Position numbers and translations under genes: made by a program. Shown piece after piece: positions 61,856 through 64,000 of a DNA stretch of 64,000 nucleotides. The DNA is from Pseudomonas sp. BP8 (GTDB taxonomy: Bacteria > Pseudomonadota > Gammaproteobacteria > Pseudomonadales > Pseudomonadaceae), in NCBI RefSeq assembly GCF_017875955.1, contig NZ_JAGINK010000001.1, forward strand, positions 2,146,001-2,210,000, in the 5' to 3' direction. How positions within the stretch are numbered: the stretch's first letter is position 1; the number at the start of each line of letters is the position of its first letter. The notes under the pieces were generated by a model. That model was not told where the DNA came from. It made no database searches and saw only the letters and a program-made list of their open reading frames with translations.

Positions 61856-63052
61856 ATGGACTCCAAGAGCCTGGTCTCGACCCACGCCGACAGCGGCGCC
61901 TATACCGACCTCAATCGCCTGACGTCGCTCAAGCATGGTGATCGCGACAGCGAAGCCAATGTGCGCAAGGTAGCCCAGGAATTCGAGTCGCTGTTCATCA
62001 GCGAGATGCTCAAGGCGTCACGCAAGGCCAGCGACGTGCTCGCCGCCGATAACCCGATGAACACCGAAACGGTCAAGCAGTACCGCGACATGTACGACCA
62101 GCAGTTGGCCGTGAGCATGTCCCGCGAGGGCGGTGGTATCGGTTTGCAGGAAGTCCTGATGCGCCAGCTGTCCAAGCAGAAGGCCCAGGTTGCCACGCCC
62201 AATCCGTTCCTGCGTGGCGAGGCCGCTGGCCCGGCGCTGTGGGGTGCCAAGGTGGCCGACCCGGTACACGGCAGTTCAACCACGAGCACACGCAACGACG
62301 TCGCGGCGCTCAACTCACGACGCCTGTCCTTGCCGGGCAAGCTCACCGATCGCCTGCTGGCCGGCATCGTGCCGTCGGCGGGTACTCCGGCGGCAACCAC
62401 CAATAGCGCTGCCATTCCGGCCCGTGATGGGCAAATGGTCAATGGCGTGGTCAAGGGTGACTGGGAGCCGGCGCAGGCCTTTGCCGCGGCCGATGGCGGC
62501 ACGCGTATTCTCGGTCGCGCCGTGGCCCAGCCGCCGCTGGCGCCGAAGCGGGCCTTTGGCAACAGCGACGAATTCGTCGCCACCATGCTGCCCATGGCCG
62601 AGCAGGCCGCCAAGCGGATCGGTGTCGACCCACGCTATCTGGTGGCCCAGGCGGCGCTGGAAACCGGCTGGGGCAAGTCGGTCATGCGTAACGGCGACGG
62701 CAGCAGCAGCCATAACCTGTTTGGCATCAAGGCCACGGGCAGTTGGCAAGGCGGCGAAGCGCGGGCGATCACCAGCGAGTTTCGTGACGGGCAGTTCGTC
62801 AAGGAGACGGCAGCGTTCCGTTCCTACGATTCCTACCAGGACAGCTTCCACGACCTGGTCAGCCTGCTGCAGAGCAATTCGCGCTATCAAGATGCAGTGA
62901 AATCAGCCGATAACCCAGAACAGTTCGTGCGAGAACTGCAAAAGGCCGGGTATGCAACCGACCCGAACTACGCCAGCAAGATCTCGCAGATCGCAAGACA
63001 GATGAAGTCGTACCAGAGCTATGCGTCGCTCGGTACTACAACGCAACTATAA
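61856..63052 (+). CDS. flgJ: Flagellum-specific muramidase and rod cap FlgJ
   Basis: A 398-residue protein: an N-terminal rod-scaffold domain (about 40-110, VAQEFESLFISEMLKASRKA) and a C-terminal glucosaminidase domain (about 245-390; RYLVAQAALETGWGKSVMRN with the catalytic Glu, then NLFGIKATGSWQG). The linker is Ala/Pro/Thr rich. It cuts peptidoglycan for rod passage. GAGGAA precedes the ATG. Confidence 0.95.
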   Translation: MDSKSLVSTHADSGAYTDLNRLTSLKHGDRDSEANVRKVAQEFESLFISEMLKASRKASDVLAADNPMNTETVKQYRDMYDQQLAVSMSREGGGIGLQEVLMRQLSKQKAQVATPNPFLRGEAAGPALWGAKVADPVHGSSTTSTRNDVAALNSRRLSLPGKLTDRLLAGIVPSAGTPAATTNSAAIPARDGQMVNGVVKGDWEPAQAFAAADGGTRILGRAVAQPPLAPKRAFGNSDEFVATMLPMAEQAAKRIGVDPRYLVAQAALETGWGKSVMRNGDGSSSHNLFGIKATGSWQGGEARAITSEFRDGQFVKETAAFRSYDSYQDSFHDLVSLLQSNSRYQDAVKSADNPEQFVRELQKAGYATDPNYASKISQIARQMKSYQSYASLGTTTQL

Positions 63053-63064
63053 GGGTCCGCAACC

Positions 63065-64000
63065 ATGGCGAGTTTGATCAATATTGGCATGTCGGGGCTT
63101 GGCGCCGCGCAGTCCGGGATGTACACCCTGGGTAACAACATCGCCAATGCCGATGTCGACAGCTACTCGCGCCAGCAGAACGTGCAGAAGACCAAAGGCG
63201 CAGAGCAGCAAGGCAACGTCTACATCGGTACCGGGACCACCCTGGCCGACGTGCGTCGGGTGTACAACGCGTTTCTCGAGAACCAGTTGCGCACGACCAC
63301 CTCGCTGTCCAGCGACGCCAGCGCCTACCTCAGCCAGATCACCTCGCTGGACGCTTCACTGTCGAGTGCCGACACCGGTATCACCGCCGCACTGCAGAGC
63401 TTCTTCAGCGCCATGCAGGACGCCTCTGCCAAACCCAACGAAGATGCCTCGCGGCAGTTGTTGCTGAGCAGCTCGCAGAGCCTGGCCAAGCGTTTCAATA
63501 CGCTTTCGGCGCAGTTGAACCAGCAGAACAGCAATATCAACAGCAACATGGCCGCGATCGCTACTCAGGTGAACAACCTGACCAAAAGCATCGCCGACCT
63601 CAACGATCAGATCGTGCGAGCCAGTGCCGTCTCCGGCCAGCCCAACGACCTGCTTGATCAACGCGATGGTGCGGTGCGCGAGCTGACAGCATTGATCGGC
63701 GCTGATGTGGTCGAGCAGAAAAATGGCAACTACGACATCTATCTGAAGAACGGCCAAGCGCTGGTACTGGGCAATACCACCCAGACTATCGGTGTCCAAC
63801 CGGGTGCGACCGATCCGACCCGCATGAGCCTGGTGCTCAACCGCGGTTCGACCAAGATGGACATCACCAACAGCACCACCGGTGGTGAACTCGGCGGCCT
63901 GATTCGCTACCGCAGTGATACCCTCGATCCGGCGCTCAACGAGCTTGGGCGGGTTGCCCTGGTGGTCGCCGATGCGATCAACAGCCAGCTGGCGCAAGGG
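63065..64000 (+). CDS. flgK: Flagellar hook-filament junction protein FlgK (partial)
   Basis: The first 312 codons of FlgK are present; the frame is open to the window end. The N-terminal NIGMSGLGAAQSGMYTLGNN then IANADVDSYSRQQ and RRVYNAFLENQLR are typical, followed by helical D1 and QPNDLLDQRDGAVRELTALI. It joins hook and filament and is the client of FlgN. The stop codon is outside the window. Confidence 0.95.
   Translation, partial: MASLINIGMSGLGAAQSGMYTLGNNIANADVDSYSRQQNVQKTKGAEQQGNVYIGTGTTLADVRRVYNAFLENQLRTTTSLSSDASAYLSQITSLDASLSSADTGITAALQSFFSAMQDASAKPNEDASRQLLLSSSQSLAKRFNTLSAQLNQQNSNINSNMAAIATQVNNLTKSIADLNDQIVRASAVSGQPNDLLDQRDGAVRELTALIGADVVEQKNGNYDIYLKNGQALVLGNTTQTIGVQPGATDPTRMSLVLNRGSTKMDITNSTTGGELGGLIRYRSDTLDPALNELGRVALVVADAINSQLAQG

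Overview
The window is about 64 kb of a GC-rich Pseudomonas chromosome, most likely of the Pseudomonas putida group. Three things suggest this: the protein sequences (phh, aru/ast, bkd and flg clusters), the gene order as I remember it from P. putida genomes, and many copies of the REP element built on GTAGGAGCGGGCTTGCCCCGCGAA. No database was searched. All family assignments come from reading motifs and remembered family sequences.

Layout. (1) 1-5.8 kb: the end of a YdiJ-type FAD/Fe-S oxidoreductase, an MFS transporter, the phenylalanine hydroxylase pair phhA-phhB and their divergent activator phhR. (2) 6.2-8.1 kb: acetyl-CoA synthetase. (3) 8.6-20.7 kb: a complete arginine/ornithine uptake and arginine succinyltransferase (AST) catabolic cluster, with a four-gene ABC transporter, the AraC-type regulator ArgR, then aruC-aruF-aruG-astD-astB-(96-aa His-rich protein)-astE. 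Both promoters carry TGTCGC-N7/8-AA half-sites expected for Pseudomonas ArgR. (4) 21-29.4 kb: alaS, lysC, rsmA, a tRNA-Ser plus three tandem tRNA-Arg genes, mgtE, amrZ, phnN and another tRNA-Arg. (5) 29.5-38.3 kb: an accessory, more AT-rich region. It holds orphan membrane and soluble proteins, a NucS-like nuclease, a tRNA(CAT) 3' fragment and a decayed lambda-like prophage (capsid fragment, two broken copies of the tail assembly I gene, a baseplate/tail fragment). (6) 38.3-48.8 kb: an LLM flavin monooxygenase, the bkdAA-AB-B-lpdV branched-chain keto acid dehydrogenase operon with divergent bkdR, a glutamine-synthetase-like gene and an MFS transporter. (7) 48.8-49.6 kb: a gene-free region built of nested inverted repeats. 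(8) 49.6-64 kb: flagellar genes flgZ, flgN-flgM-flgA (minus strand), cheV-cheR, then flgBCDE, a small secreted protein, and flgFGHIJK (cut by the window end).

How it works together. The core is nutritional (Phe to Tyr, Arg to Glu, Val/Leu/Ile, acetate) plus motility. Flagellar control is readable: sigma-54 sites precede flgA, flgB and flgF, and sigma-28 sites precede flgM and cheV. The flgA sigma-54 site and the cheV sigma-28 site overlap on opposite strands. Four copies of TTGCCGCT lie upstream of the flgB promoter and one inverted copy lies just below the flgF promoter; this is a candidate activator-binding motif.

The best candidates for something undescribed are that motif, the overlapping divergent promoter with an apparently leaderless flgA, a hook protein with a 134-residue internal duplication, and the orphan genes of the 29.5-38.3 kb region.
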